Below, one piece after another: positions 37,201 through 48,167 of a stretch of 64,000 bases of DNA. This DNA comes from Chlorokybus atmophyticus (Eukaryota; Streptophyta; Chlorokybophyceae; Chlorokybales; Chlorokybaceae), in NCBI GenBank assembly GCA_009103225.1, contig RHPI01002112.1, forward strand, positions 324,972-388,971, given 5' to 3'. Below the pieces are notes generated by a model. The model made no database searches, was not told the DNA's origin, and worked only from the letters and a program-made list of their open reading frames with translations. Both the position numbers and the translations under genes were made by a program. Within the stretch, counting starts at the first letter, position 1, and the number at the start of each line of letters is the position of its first letter.

Positions 37201-37626
37201 CCAGTGAAAGAGCAAGTCACCTAATGAAACTGTACTGAAACACATGCTCGTTACAGGTTCAGCAGCTAGCGCTTGGGCTTACTGCTGGAGCGCACTCGCG
37301 CTCAACCACCACCACTACGTAACGTCCTCACTAACTCACAAGCTGAGTCACAACCCAAGCTGAAGCCAGCATGCAACCATCGTGATACACATCGCATTGC
37401 ATCAAACGATGTTAAAGGTGACAATCCCAAGCTATTGACTCCACAGCTCGCCAACATCAGCCTTATGACAGTGCCAACCTTGACAGCAACAACAACCCAC
37501 ACAGCACCCAGCTGTTCTTACAGCGCTACCGCCGACGGCAGCGGATCTGGCCTGCAACGCCGTAGAGGTGGAAGCAGATACAGAACGGCGCAGCAGGCCG
37601 GCCAACGCCGTCGCCCGCCCCGCCAT
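34226..37626 (-). CDS. PDHA: Pyruvate dehydrogenase E1 component subunit alpha, copy 1 (mitochondrial)
   Basis: Thiamine-diphosphate-binding alpha subunit that decarboxylates pyruvate in the mitochondrial PDH complex. Fourteen exons: 37626-37530, 36761-36669, 36399-36278, 36194-36093, 36018-35902, 35766-35716, 35603-35556, 35395-35323, 35238-35162, 35070-34990, 34910-34815, 34726-34655, 34603-34520 and 34336-34226, giving 407 aa. The N-terminus [19 protein letters not shown] is a mitochondrial presequence. Motifs: [29 protein letters not shown] split over blocks, GKGGSMHMY, the ThDP motif start [10 protein letters not shown] with its end [18 protein letters not shown] (the phosphorylation loop) and [12 protein letters not shown]. 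All catalytic motifs are canonical. The last about 10 residues ([12 protein letters not shown]) differ from the usual VRG ending. It is diverged from the two copies at 43.7-46.1 and 57.0-59.6 kb and has a different intron set. Confidence 0.95.
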
Positions 37627-38793
37627 TGCTGCCGCTAACCACAGCAACCACAACGCCAGCGACATGCACAGCAAACCCTAAATTTGTCTCCGCACAATCC
37701 TTGTGCGCCAGCCCGCACAAGCTTTGTGCGCTTAACTGCACAAGCTGCACTACATTTGTTCGCGGGATATCGCGCTGAGCGATATCGCGACAACGTATCG
37801 CGTGCGATTGGTCCCAAGGCGTATCCGGTATTTCCCGGTTAGAAGGCGTCCAACTCAGAGACTGCCTTGATTGCCCGCTAACCGCTCACGTGAACTGATT
37901 GAGTGAAGACGGACTGAGTCAACCCGACACACAGTGAATCGATGTGACACAATGCCGAGCCGACTTTGGTGATTCACTTGCAACATTCACTTGCAGTGAA
38001 GTTAACTGAGGTAGTGAAAAGTGGGAAGAAAGTTGGTGCATTGTCGCTGAAGCGGCGGCGGCGGCGGCCGGGGTGGCGGCCGCGTTGGCGGCATCCACGT
38101 TGTCACAGCTGGCATTAAACAGGACGAAGCTTGGAGTACAGCGTGGTTTGCACTCACTGGCAGATCTTTCCCTACTGGCCGTCATCAGCTGGGTGGCCTT
38201 CGCCCTTGGCCTCCTTCACAGTCTTCCAGGTGAGCGATGTGGGAGAACTTAGAGAACAACTGAATTTGATCATTTGCATGTGATACAGCAACTCTTGAAA
38301 CTTTCAGGATGAGGTCTACATGCTGGCCTGCTTGTTGAGGCGGTTGGTGAGTGCTACCACTTGAATTTCTTGGCCACTGCTGCTGAAGAGTGCTAATCGA
38401 CACAATGCAGTATAAACAGACGCGACATCTCCATGCAACTTGACACAGTTGCATAAGCAAGGCTACATGTTTGTGACTAAACAGAGCCACAATGCCACAC
38501 ACACGCGCACGCGCACATGTCAGAGAAGAACCGGACGTGCATTGCCGTTCGCATGCATTCAGACTCACGAACTCAGCCGAGTTCAGCTGTATTGTTGTTC
38601 CAGAGCTGTTGCATGCAAAACACTGGACACTTTAACATTTGCACTTTTGCAATCGCCTAAGACTGTGTCTGATATGTGTGCGTGCGGGGAAATGTCACAA
38701 CAAGTCATACATGCACAGTTTGTGGCATTGCTGTCTGATTGTTGGTTGATCCCCAGGCTGGATCCCGGTGCGTCGTTCGCGTCGTCGCTCCAC
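37627..38793. promoter_or_regulatory. Shared upstream region of PDHA copy 1 and GCR1_C protein 2
   Basis: The two genes diverge across this 1.2-kb stretch. A GCGATATCGC-type palindrome lies near 37767-37792 (cgcgatatcg repeated), and a GGC/GCC triplet run at 38050-38090. No further exon is supported, though a noncoding first exon of the downstream gene ending before 38794 is possible. Confidence 0.45.
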
Positions 38794-40669
38794 ATGGATC
38801 GCGGGGTGGGGCCGGCGTCCCCGATGCCGATGCCGGTCCCGCTCGGGGGGCACCAGCACCAGCACCACTCCCACCACTCCCCGCCGCCCTACATGCAGAT
38901 GCCGCAGATGCAGCAAAACATGAACAGGCCGCCGCAAGTGCCCGCGGAGGTGAGAGAGAGTGTGCGTGCGTGCGTACGTGCGTGCGCATGTGTTTATTTG
39001 CATACATGCGTGTTTATTTGCATACGTGCGTGTGTGGGCGCGCACGCTTTCGCATGCGTGCGTGGTTGCACGTGCCTGTGCGCGCGTGTGCTTCTCGGCG
39101 CATGTGTGTGCTCGCGTCTGTACGTGTCACTGTTTATTGCTTGGTCCATGCGTTGGTTGCTTCGTTTGTCATTGTGAACTTGCAGTGTTCATGGAGCGTT
39201 GCGTGCAGGTGGTTGATGTGTTGAAGGAGTTGCAGAGGCAAACTGCGGAGGTGGAGCGGCAGGGCATGCTTCTTATGAGACAGACGGTGGCGATCAACAC
39301 GAAGCTGGACAGGGTGCTGGAGATCCTCAACAACATGCAGGCGACGTACCAAATGACCATCACGCAACAACAACAACACCAACATTCCCAACAACAACAA
39401 CCCCAACAACAGCAGCAGCAACAACAACAACAGTTTCATCCCCTGGACGCCCTCCCCGTCAACAACCCCAGCACGGCTACCACCACCAACAATAACAACA
39501 ACAGCATCAACAACAATAACACCAGCAGCAGCTCCTCAATGTATGCACGCGGCAACTCCTCTTGCCTCGTGCCCATCCTCCCGCGACCCGGCACAGCGCA
39601 CGCCCTCAGCCCGCTCCCAACAGCACTCCTACAACCACAACAACACTCCGACCACCTCCACCATCATCAACAACAACAACAACAACAGCACTTAGGAATA
39701 GCAGGGATAGCAGACCTCCAACACCCAGACAAGACCCAACATCAAGTAGCACAACAAGCGCAACAACTACTCCACACCCAACAAACCCAACATCACAAGC
39801 GTGATCAGCCTAAGGTTGCCACAGCCCGCAAGCTCCACGCCTACCCCGCCACCGACATCCCTCAGCTCGACATGATCAAGTCCTTATCGACCGTGCAAGG
39901 CGTGTGGGACGAGTGGATGAAGGGGGACCCTGAGAGTGGTGTGTTACCGATAGAAGAGAGAGAGAGGTTGTGGCCCGGGGCGGGGTGGAGAAAAAGGAAC
40001 CCCGTGAAGCAAGCGTTCCATAGGAGGAAGTTGATCGTGGATGCGATCAAGCAACGAGCGAGGGCGGGAGGAGGGGATTACGAGGAAGCGGTCGCGTACT
40101 TTGAACAGCTGAGGATGGCATCGGTGCCGAGCAGCGTAGATCACCTCTCTAAGGTGGGGTTGTTGGCTATATTATTTATGTTGATACATATACAGTCCCG
40201 CTCGTCATATGTGTTATGTAAACACGTATGCACAAGTCTTGTGAAATGACACAGATGCACGCACACACGCGTGCGCGCGTGTGTAGTCGCACAGATTTAT
40301 GCATAACCTTCATTGAAATTCTCATGAGACCTTGAGAGTACTTCTCATTTTGCTAGCACATTCTGCTTGTAACCTGATAGGAGAGGCCCTTGCGTCACGC
40401 AGGTGTTGAGGAAACTCCGCACCGAGGCCGAGGGCGGTCCCCGCAAGAAGCGCAAGTCGCCTTCTTCCTCCGGTCTCCCCGGCGGCGAGGAGGACGTCCC
40501 GTCGATCGCGGCTGGCAGTCTCGCGCACATGGACGGCAGCGGTGGAGTGGCTCGCGCTCATCACATGCACCAACACCATCACCACCATCATGATCCTGGG
40601 CATGCGGATAGCAATGAGAATGAGGAGGATGAGGAGGATGAAGATAACGACCTGGGCCTGGACGCGTGA
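38794..40669 (+). CDS. GCR1_C-domain protein 2 (putative DNA-binding transcription factor)
   Basis: Three phase-0 exons: 38794-38949, 39209-40153 and 40403-40669, giving 455 aa. The start is the ATG of MDRGVGPASPMPM in the first exon. N-terminus: Met/Pro/His/Gln-rich; then a coiled coil (VVDVLKELQRQTAEVERQGM, TVAINTKLDRVLEIL); a long Gln/Asn/His low-complexity region (about residues 105-270) coded by CAA/CAG/AAC repeats; the GCR1_C-like domain (VWDEWMKGDPESG, IEERERLWPGAGWRKRN, KQAFHRRKLIVDAIKQRA); AVAYFEQLRMASVPSSVDHLSK; a basic patch GGPRKKRKSP (likely NLS); His run and acidic tail. This is the layout of a transcription factor with prion-like activation segments. It is a clear paralogue of the gene at 30535-32260. 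Confidence 0.88.
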
Positions 40670-41129
40670 TCTGCTGTTGTTGGACGGGAAAACTGTACCA
40701 GCGCACGCACGCGCATGCATGCGCAGTCGTGCACGCACGCAAAGATACACACAGCATGAAGCAGCGTACATGCCCCTGCCCCTTACAAGTATACATATAT
40801 ATTTACCACCCTATATAGCGCATGCTGCTTGATGGCAAGCAGCAGAGGGGCTCCCAGTCGCTTCAGACGTTGCCTCTCTCGGGCATCTGCCTGTGGTCTC
40901 TCTCATGGATAAATGCGCTCTCTGTGCGACAGCAACAACATGCTGGCATGCTGGCAATGATGTTGTATCATCACCATGTACCTAAACTACATCATAATGT
41001 GATCTTGGGGCGTCCAACAAGTGCAGGCTTTAACTTGTGCAGCCATTGTGCACACGCGTCTTGCCTGTGTACTGTCAAGGCACAGCCGAGGCACAGCGCC
41101 TGAGAAAGTACACTGCGTCCGCCAAGCAT
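40670..41129. other. Spacer after GCR1_C protein 2
   Basis: Presumed 3' UTR and the left edge of the duplicated block A. No gene or RNA seen. Confidence 0.4.
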
Positions 41130-42850
41130 GACATGTAGGTTGATTCACCCCGGGTGCATTCCTGTACAGCCAACATACACACTAACCGCAGGAGGGATCG
41201 ACGAGCCATTGATCCCACCCACAGCTCCCTCGCAACCTCTCCCCTCATCTCACTTTTCTCTGCTTGCGCACCTTTGCCTCCTCTTCCTTCTTCTCCTCCT
41301 CCCCCTCATCGTCCCATGCCGACCTCCCCCCCCCCCGTCTTAATGTCCCCCTCCCGTCCAGCCAACAGCGCACGCACCAGCTCCACGCCACGGCCACCAC
41401 CTTGCCTCCCTTTTCAATGTCGTGCCCACGCTTTGGGTCGGAAACGATTTTGACGGCCACAACATCGGACGCGATGCGAGGCTTGGTTGATGCGGGCTTG
41501 TTGTTGTATAAGAGGCGAGGGATGGCTCGTCATCCACCGCATCATCGTGTGGTTTTCTTCTCGTTGGTTTCTTGCGCTTGCGCGCGGGAGTAAGTGTGCC
41601 TTGGCCTCATCCTCTTGCTTGCATTGGCCCTTGGCCTTGTCCTCACCCTTCTCCTCTTCCATATACTTGTCCCCTGTCCTTGTCTGTAGCCTTCTTCTTG
41701 CCATCACGGATGCGATGCCCGTCCAACACTTTCAACCCAGGCACAGTCGCCAACACCTGACCACAGCCACAACACTGACAATCACACACGCACGCGCGCG
41801 CGCGTGCACACACCACACCACACCACGCACGTTGTCACGGTGGGGTTCCGCGTCGGCGCACGGGTTTCCCGCAAGGCGGAGGGGGAGGAGGGGGTGAGAG
41901 GAGATGCGGTTGTGGCCGAGGTCGAGATGCGGGTGCGCGAGAGGAGGAAGAGGGAGGAGGGGAGGAACTGTATGCGCGTGCGTGCGCGCGTGTGCGTGTG
42001 CGTGAGGAAAGGGGGGAGGACTGGTCTTAGTTGCGATTCAGTGTACGATCGCATCGACATTCCAATGCACATGAACACATCAACAAACACATGGCAGAGA
42101 AAGAACCCGAGCGCGCACAATATTACATTCACACGGTTCCATCAAACACGCACACACACACACATCCCCACGGAGCCTGTTGTGTGCGCTAGCCTCAGCT
42201 CCCCTCACACTCCTCCCCCTCCCCGATCTCACGAGGGCGTGAAGTTTGGCCTTGAGGAGGAGTGGAGTGGAGTGGAGTGGAGTGGAGTGAGGGGCTGAGA
42301 AGAAGGTTGTTGTTAGAGGAGGAGGGCGTGGAGGGAGGGGAGNGGGGGGGTGGGGGAAGGTCGTGAGGGTGATGGTGTGGAGTGTCATATGTGGTTTAGA
42401 GGAGTACGTGCGGGTGCGGGTGCGCTCGTGTGAGTGTCTGCACAAGCGTGCGTATGCCTGCGGTCGTGTGCTCGTGTGGGTGTATGTGCGTGCGTGGGCA
42501 TGCATGTGCGAACGTGCACACATTCGTGTATTTAAGCGTGCATGTATGTATATGTGCGTGTGTGCGCATGCACCGACACTCACCCTCAGGGCGGTGGGAT
42601 GTTGGTTCCGTCAAGCGACACCGCGGTTGTTGGAGACGTCCATCCACGTCAGGGACGGACGGCGGCAGGGCTGACTTGGACTTGAACTTGGAGGACGACG
42701 AGGAGGAGGACGAGGAGGAGGAGGAGGAGGAGGAGCAGGGGGGGAGAGAGCAGGAGGGAGGAGATGCAGTTGCGGGCGAGAGAGAGGCGGGAGGGAACAG
42801 TCAGGGAGGCCAGGGACACTTGCAAGTGCATTCCTAAATACAAGCATGAC
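41130..42850 (-). pseudogene. LRR nuclear protein pseudogene (block A copy of the gene at 60565-62859)
   Basis: Reading leftwards on the minus strand: VSLASLTVPSRLSLARNCISSLLLS and SLTWMDVSNN (about 42836-42610) match exon 2 of the intact gene; LKAKLHALVRSG and a truncated LAHNRL piece (about 42270-42185) match a deleted exon 3; QFLPSSLFLLSR (about 41960) matches exon 4; VLATVPGLKVLDGHRI (about 41755-41700) and the Lys/Glu-rich tail match exon 5. Exon 1 is not found, a stop follows SLTWMDVSNNRGVA, most of exon 3 is gone and the frame is broken repeatedly. No product is expected. Confidence 0.8.
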
Positions 42851-43731
42851 GCATACGTCTCACATCAACGTGGCGCACGCGTTCTTCTTCAACGAAAGAG
42901 TTGTAGAGTCAGATGAATACAGCAACGCAAAGTCAACGGCATGTGCGCCTATGAAAGCATAACAGCGCCATGCAACGTGTAATGTATGCATCACATGCAA
43001 GACGTGCGAGAATTGTGCTTGACTACCATCAGACAAAGCATCGAACAGTCTCCTGTTGCGGCACCCAGTAACAGATTCTATCACACGAACTGGCTATTGC
43101 AGTACAACTCCTGATCATATCCAGTTGTCCGTTTTGAGGGGTCCTGCTTCTCCTCCTTACTCGCCGCCGCCGCTTGGCCTGGCCTGACGGACCAGGCTGG
43201 TCCCCAGCAAGATAGTTGTGTTCGTCTGCGCTTGTGCACAGCACACTACTTGTGCTTAGCAGGCTACGTTCTCCTCCGCTCAGTCTGCTTACTCAGCTGC
43301 TGCATTTCATCTGTCTGGCCTGGTCTGATGTGGAGTGGCCTGGTGTCTGGCCTGGTCTGATCTGGTCTGCTGTCGCCTGGTGGCTATCTGTCTTGGCCTG
43401 CAGGAGCGAGTAGGCGTAGGACTCTCGTGACAGTTACTTGCTAATAACATGCATATGTGGCATGCGCGTGTGTCAGGAGGTGGTACATGCATGGTCACAA
43501 CTTCCTGTCTGCATTGAGGTCGCTGCTCTGTTACCGCAGGTTCAATGGCACACACATGCATTTGAAAAAGAAGTCTCAGTCAAGTCAAGGAAGCAATCAA
43601 AGCAAGGCGTGCAAGGCGGGGGACGGTGCATAGAGACTCTTGTTAGCTCTTGTTGGGGGCGGTCAACAGGCTGCGACAGCAGGGGGAGTGGGTTGACTAG
43701 CATCAGGAGGAGAGAGGGTTTGGGGGACGGA
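42851..43731. other. Block A counterpart of the PDHA-LRR intergenic region
   Basis: Contains repeated TCTGGCCTGGTCTG-type units (about 43310-43400). The corresponding region in block B (about 60290-60370) shows the reverse complement of the same motif, so this motif predates the duplication. No gene seen. Confidence 0.55.
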
Positions 43732-43820
43732 GTGTTACCGCTGGAGCGAAGCGCCGCACGGGCACTGCTGCTGTCAAGAAGCAGTCGCTCCTTTGCTCTT
43801 AAGCAGGCAAGCATGACAAA

Positions 43821-43852
<32 letters not shown>

Positions 43853-46096
43853 GAGCGCGCTTGCACAATGCACACAACAACACCACTTCACCCCTTCTCT
43901 CCACAGCCCCCACCTCCGCCTCTTCTCAAACACATCACCCTCCTCCTCCTCCTCCACCTCCACCGATGACACCCATGACGACGATCCCCTCCTTGACTTG
44001 GACATCCCTCAGCCGCACGGCACCTATCTATTAGACAGAGATGCGCTCGGCACGAGGGTGCAGACGAGTCGGTCGGAGCTGATGCGTTGGTTCCGCGACA
44101 TGAACATGATGCGACGCATGGAGATCAGGGCGGACGTGATGTACAAGATGAAGGAGGGGGTTAGGGGGTTCTGTCACCTGCATGACGGGAAGGAAGCGGT
44201 GAGTGGGAGGGGAAGGAGAGGGGGATGAAAGTGTTGCTTCCGTTGGTTGCGCACATGTACTTGGGCATGATGTGTGTGTAAGCAACCACGTGTATGCAAA
44301 CAAGGGCACACACGAGACACAGCATGACGTGTGGCGTTGTCTGGTGTGCCCACCCACATTGACACCCACCTCCCCACTCCCACGCAGGTCCCCGCCGGCA
44401 TGGAGTCCGCCCTCACCCGGGACGACGCCGTCATCACATCCTACCGCAATCACGCCATCTACCTCGCGCGCGGCGGCACCGTAGAAGCAGTAAGACACAC
44501 TCTCTCTCTCCCCCCCTCCCCACACTCACCCACACACTCACACCACTCCTTCCCCAGGTTATGGCGGAGCTTCTTGGCAAGTCCACGGGTGCGGCCCGTG
44601 GTAAAGGCGGGTCCATGCATCTGTACAAGAGGGAGAACGCGATGTACGGAGGGTGGGGGATTGTCGGGTCGCAGTGCCCCATCGGGACGGGACTGGTGTT
44701 CGTGCACAAGTATAGGGGACAACAGGTGGGTGGGTGGGAATTGCCTTAAGCGGTTTTGTGAGGATCAGTGAGGTGGCACTGTTATGATAACACCTTTTGG
44801 ATTTGACTTCAGACTGTCAGCGTGACAATGTATGGTGATGGCGCTGCCCAGCAAGGGCAGGTCAGCAAGTAGAAGTAGTGAGATGCATGCGCACATACGC
44901 ACACAAGTAGTACACACGCACATATGTGCGCATGCACATGCCCACACACGCGCATGCGCATGGTTACACCCAAACGCTCGCACACACGCATACACTCCTA
45001 TTGGCGGGAGCATCGACTCAATCGGTTGCGCTTGCACTGATGTGGTGTGTGGTGTTTGTGGTATCTCATCACCAGCTGGTGGAGGCCATGAACATGGCAG
45101 CGCTGTGAAAGCTCCCCGTCATCTACACCTGCGAGAACAACCAACGCGGTACCTACTTCTTCACCTGCCCACACCACACATGTGGACACCCCAACTCCCC
45201 CACCCCCCCACCCCCCCACCCACTCACTCAGGCATGGGCACTCGCATTGAGCGCTCCGCCGCCGACCCGCGTCTCTACACGCGTGGGCATGACATCCCCG
45301 GCGTCACGGTGGACGGCATCGACCCACTCGCGGTCAAACGGGCGTTCGGGTTCGCTAGACAATTTGCACTTGAGAACGGGCCCATTGTGAGTGAGGATGA
45401 GGAGCACGCACGCATATGCGATGGTACAGATACAAGCACACGTGCACGCGCGTGTTCACGCATGCTTGTGCTTGCGCCTGTGCTCGCGCGCCCGCGAACA
45501 CACACACACACACAGTGTCATGCTTTTTATTCTGTTGTTATTTCGCAGGTTTTGGAGTTGGACACGTACCGCCCTGAACCGTTTGGCATGAGCGACCCGG
45601 GGGTGTCGTATCGCTAGCGCCAAGAGGTACGGGACAGGTGAGAAGGAGCAGTAGTAGTAGTAGTAGCCACTGCTGGTGTGTGCTCTCAGGGCTCAGCTGG
45701 TGACGTGTGTGGTCTTTCAGTACCACGATCCGATTCAACTGGTGAGAAACCAAGTGCTGGACAACAACTTCGCCAGCCAGCCGGAGGAGCTGAAAAGCGT
45801 CGAGAAGGAGGTCAAGAAAGAGGTGGAAGAAGCCGTTGTTAGAGCAAAGGCAGAGAGTTGAGGGAGGGCAGGTGCCTGTCTGCGTGTGTGCGCATGCGTG
45901 CGTGTGCATGTGCGTGTGAGTGTGTATTATGACCCCCCAAAGGCTGTTTTTGGTTTGTTGCGCAGGAGGCGCCTTTCCCTGAGGACAAGGAGCTGTATCG
46001 CAACATCTACGTGAACGACAAGGGCATCCCCGTGCGCGGCGTGGACCATCATGAGCGCGCACTTCACACTGCCCGTGTGATCGAGGTGACTGCTTA
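43732..46096 (+). pseudogene. PDHA: PDH E1-alpha pseudogene (inverted copy of the gene at 57027-59647)
   Basis: All ten exons of the intact copy are recognisable in order: 43732-43806, 43917-44198, 44393-44493, 44558-44725, about 44813-44860, 45076-45148, about 45232-45386, 45550-45640, 45721-45852 and 45966-46080. Damage seen directly: the start codon is GTG instead of ATG (43732); one extra C at the start of exon 2 shifts the frame; TGG is TGA in MAALWKLP (about 45106); a TAG interrupts SYRxRQE (about 45615); NNQYG has become [16 protein letters not shown] has become RPEPFGMSDPG; and one extra base in the last exon destroys the stop. Splice sites, including the GC donor of intron 1, are largely kept. 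No functional subunit can be made. Confidence 0.92.
43818..43853. repeat. CT microsatellite in intron 1 of the PDHA pseudogene
   Basis: A CT run of about 15-17 units, the counterpart of the much longer GA run (plus-strand sense) at 59469-59552 in intron 1 of the intact copy. Same place in both copies, so it predates the duplication and has since changed length. Confidence 0.9.
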
Positions 46097-46549
46097 GACA
46101 CGTATTGAGGTGAGGGTGGGACTTGTATCAACGTGTGATGTGTGGATGGGGCACGCGAGGCGATGCAAGGACAGCTCCATTGTGGTTGCGCAGCCCAAGC
46201 TCAACTTATGAACTGCGGCTCAAGTTGATGAGAACAGCTTTGTGAAATCTCTTCACACGTGTAACAGAGTGTGCGCGGGTGATTGCGTGCGTGTGCGTGT
46301 GCGGCTGTGGCTTGAGCAGCGCCAGAAGACTTCCAATCCGTGTGTGACTTTTGCAAGACCTGGCTTGAAGTCAAAGGTCCCTCTCAACAATCTACGGTAC
46401 AGTTATGACCCAACATTACCACAACAACCCAATGCCTAAGCTAGAACCATACACTGATACCGGGTTGATGGGAAACTCGCGTGTACGCCTGCGTAGCTGA
46501 TGTACCGTGTTAGTATGTCGGGGGTCGTGTACTGCACATCCATTGGTCA
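46097..46549. other. Spacer between two block A pseudogenes
   Basis: Counterpart of the 56.6-57.0 kb spacer. No supported gene. Confidence 0.4.
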
Positions 46550-47560
46550 CTCTTCAGTCGCCTTTTGCTGTTGCCACGCTTGCACACATGCACACATATG
46601 CATGTGTGCATGTGTGTGCATGTGTCGCACCCGTTGCGCCGCCACGGATGCCATCGCGCTCATGGCCGCTGCGATCGCATACGCCTCCGACATCTCCACA
46701 ACCACACGCGCGCGCACATGCGCACATGCACACATATGAACACACGCCCGAGCGCGCGCGCGCGCAGGCTCCCACACACACGCCAACCTCAACCTCAACC
46801 TCAACCTCAACCTCAACCTCAACCTCAACAACCTTACACCGAACTTCCACTTACCCGCCTCCTCCATCATCCTTGACTTCGACCCCCTCGTCCCCAACGC
46901 ACTTCCTCCCCCCCCCCCCCCTCCTTGCGCAATGTCGGTATTGGCAACGGTGGCGTGCCGGGTATCATCACCACTGTTGTTTGTGTGGGCGATGAGAGTG
47001 TCTTCAAGGCGGAGGGGGGAGGGCTGTCGATGTTGGAGGGGTATCTGCCAGGAGGGGTGAGGATGTTAGAACAAGTGCATGTTGTGTCGCTTAACACTTG
47101 ACAATGGTAACGACAAATATATACCGGTACCGATGCGTGTGGTGTGTGAATGTTGTGTCACACTTGCATACCGAACCAAGAGTGATGCTGTGGATGCAGT
47201 TTTAAAGTGTGACGCAACTGAATGATGTTGTTGTGTTACAGTTATACTGCTGTACTGTGTACATACAACCCACGAACCTCGTGAGCGCAAGCGCGGTGAC
47301 TATGAGCGCGGAGGAGGATGCGCCAACACCGGAGTACATAGAGTTGTTGTTGCCTCCAAACAGAAGCACCCGTGCGGCCTCCCTCATATGTACCTGGTTC
47401 CCCCCACCTCCACCACTTCCGCAAACCCGTGGGGTGGAAGGCTCTCCCCAGCGCCCTCCCCTCCCCTTAATCCCTTCTATTGCCGCCGAGTATCACCTTC
47501 TTGTTGGCAAACAAGACAACACGTTGCACAAATCTTGTGGGATGCGCACACGGCGTCCCC
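46550..47560 (-). pseudogene. 3' end of the CH/PH/LRR gene, block A copy
   Basis: On the minus strand, fragments match the last exons of the gene at 51062-56579: REAARVLLFGGNNN followed by GVGASSSALIVTALAL (about 47390-47285) matches exon 11; a Pro/Ser-rich piece (about 47090-46900) matches exon 12; MSEAYAIAAAMSAMASVAAQRVR (about 46712-46640) matches the last exon. The upstream part of exon 11 (about 47560-47395) is scrambled by frameshifts, the first ten exons are absent and the terminal stop is lost into a CA/TG tract. Confidence 0.8.
46788..46830. repeat. AACCTC hexamer tandem repeat
   Basis: Seven AACCTC units in the spacer between the last two relic exons. Not telomeric at this length and place. 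Confidence 0.9.
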
Positions 47561-47745
47561 ATGGGACTCGCCCGCGCTCGCGATGGCGGACGCGCCGTCG
47601 CAAGACACGCTTTCGGAGGATGAGAGTGGAGAGGCGCGCGCGTGCGTGCGTGCACATATGCGCGTGTGCTCCTCCTCATCTTTATACCCTCCTACTCGCT
47701 ATCACGAGTGACGCATACTGTGCTCTTGTCCGCACAATCTGAGGA

Positions 47746-47832
47746 CGTGTCCAACTTCGACGAGGGCTTCGCGAGCGAGGTTCCCCAGGACAGCTACGTG
47801 GAGAGGCCACCTGGCGGGGGGCCACCTCGCTA
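47746..47832 (+). pseudogene. AGC kinase C-terminal exon, block A copy
   Basis: SEDVSNFDEGFASEVPQDSYVE matches the last exon of the kinase at 63218-63373 (SEEDVSNFDEGFTSEVPQDSYVE). The acceptor CAG has become CAA, one Glu codon is missing, and the hydrophobic motif FEGFSY is lost after a frame change. The kinase domain exons are not present nearby. Confidence 0.8.
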
Positions 47833-48167
47833 ACCACTTCGAGGGATGCTCGTGATGATGATGTTGGTAATGTGTTAGTTGTAGGGTTAGCTTGTAACAG
47901 TCATCTTATGATGCAGTATTAGTGCACACCATGCGTAGCGCATCTATATTGAACTTTTTGATTCCTGTCTACTGTGTTTGTCGCCTCAGAGCCGACAATG
48001 ACAGTAGACAGAATACCTAAACATTATCATCCTGTCGCTTCGTACTTGAGTTACACTTGAAAATGAGTCTCAAGTCCAGGCATGCGGCTCAACTCGCGTA
48101 AGCACCCACAGCCTCAACAACACCAACACTGTACACTATACACGCGATCCACACAACCTCATCGTCG
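47833..48167. other. Spacer with a 47-nt hairpin
   Basis: CTGTCTACTGT at 47965-47975 pairs with ACAGTAGACAG at 48001-48011; an inner TTGTCG pairs with CGACAA. No gene seen. It could be a small foldback element or the 3' UTR of SNAPC1-like. Confidence 0.6.

Noticed and set aside
39134-39439. Leu-rich frames on the minus strand of the polyglutamine region
   Set aside because: Shadow of CAA/CAG repeats of GCR1_C protein 2.
42343-42343. Single N bases at 42343 and 58439 as assembly joins
   Set aside because: Both lie within long G runs in noncoding sequence and look like base-calling ambiguity.
46788-46830. AACCTC repeats as an interstitial telomere
   Set aside because: Unit does not match known telomere repeats and the run is short.
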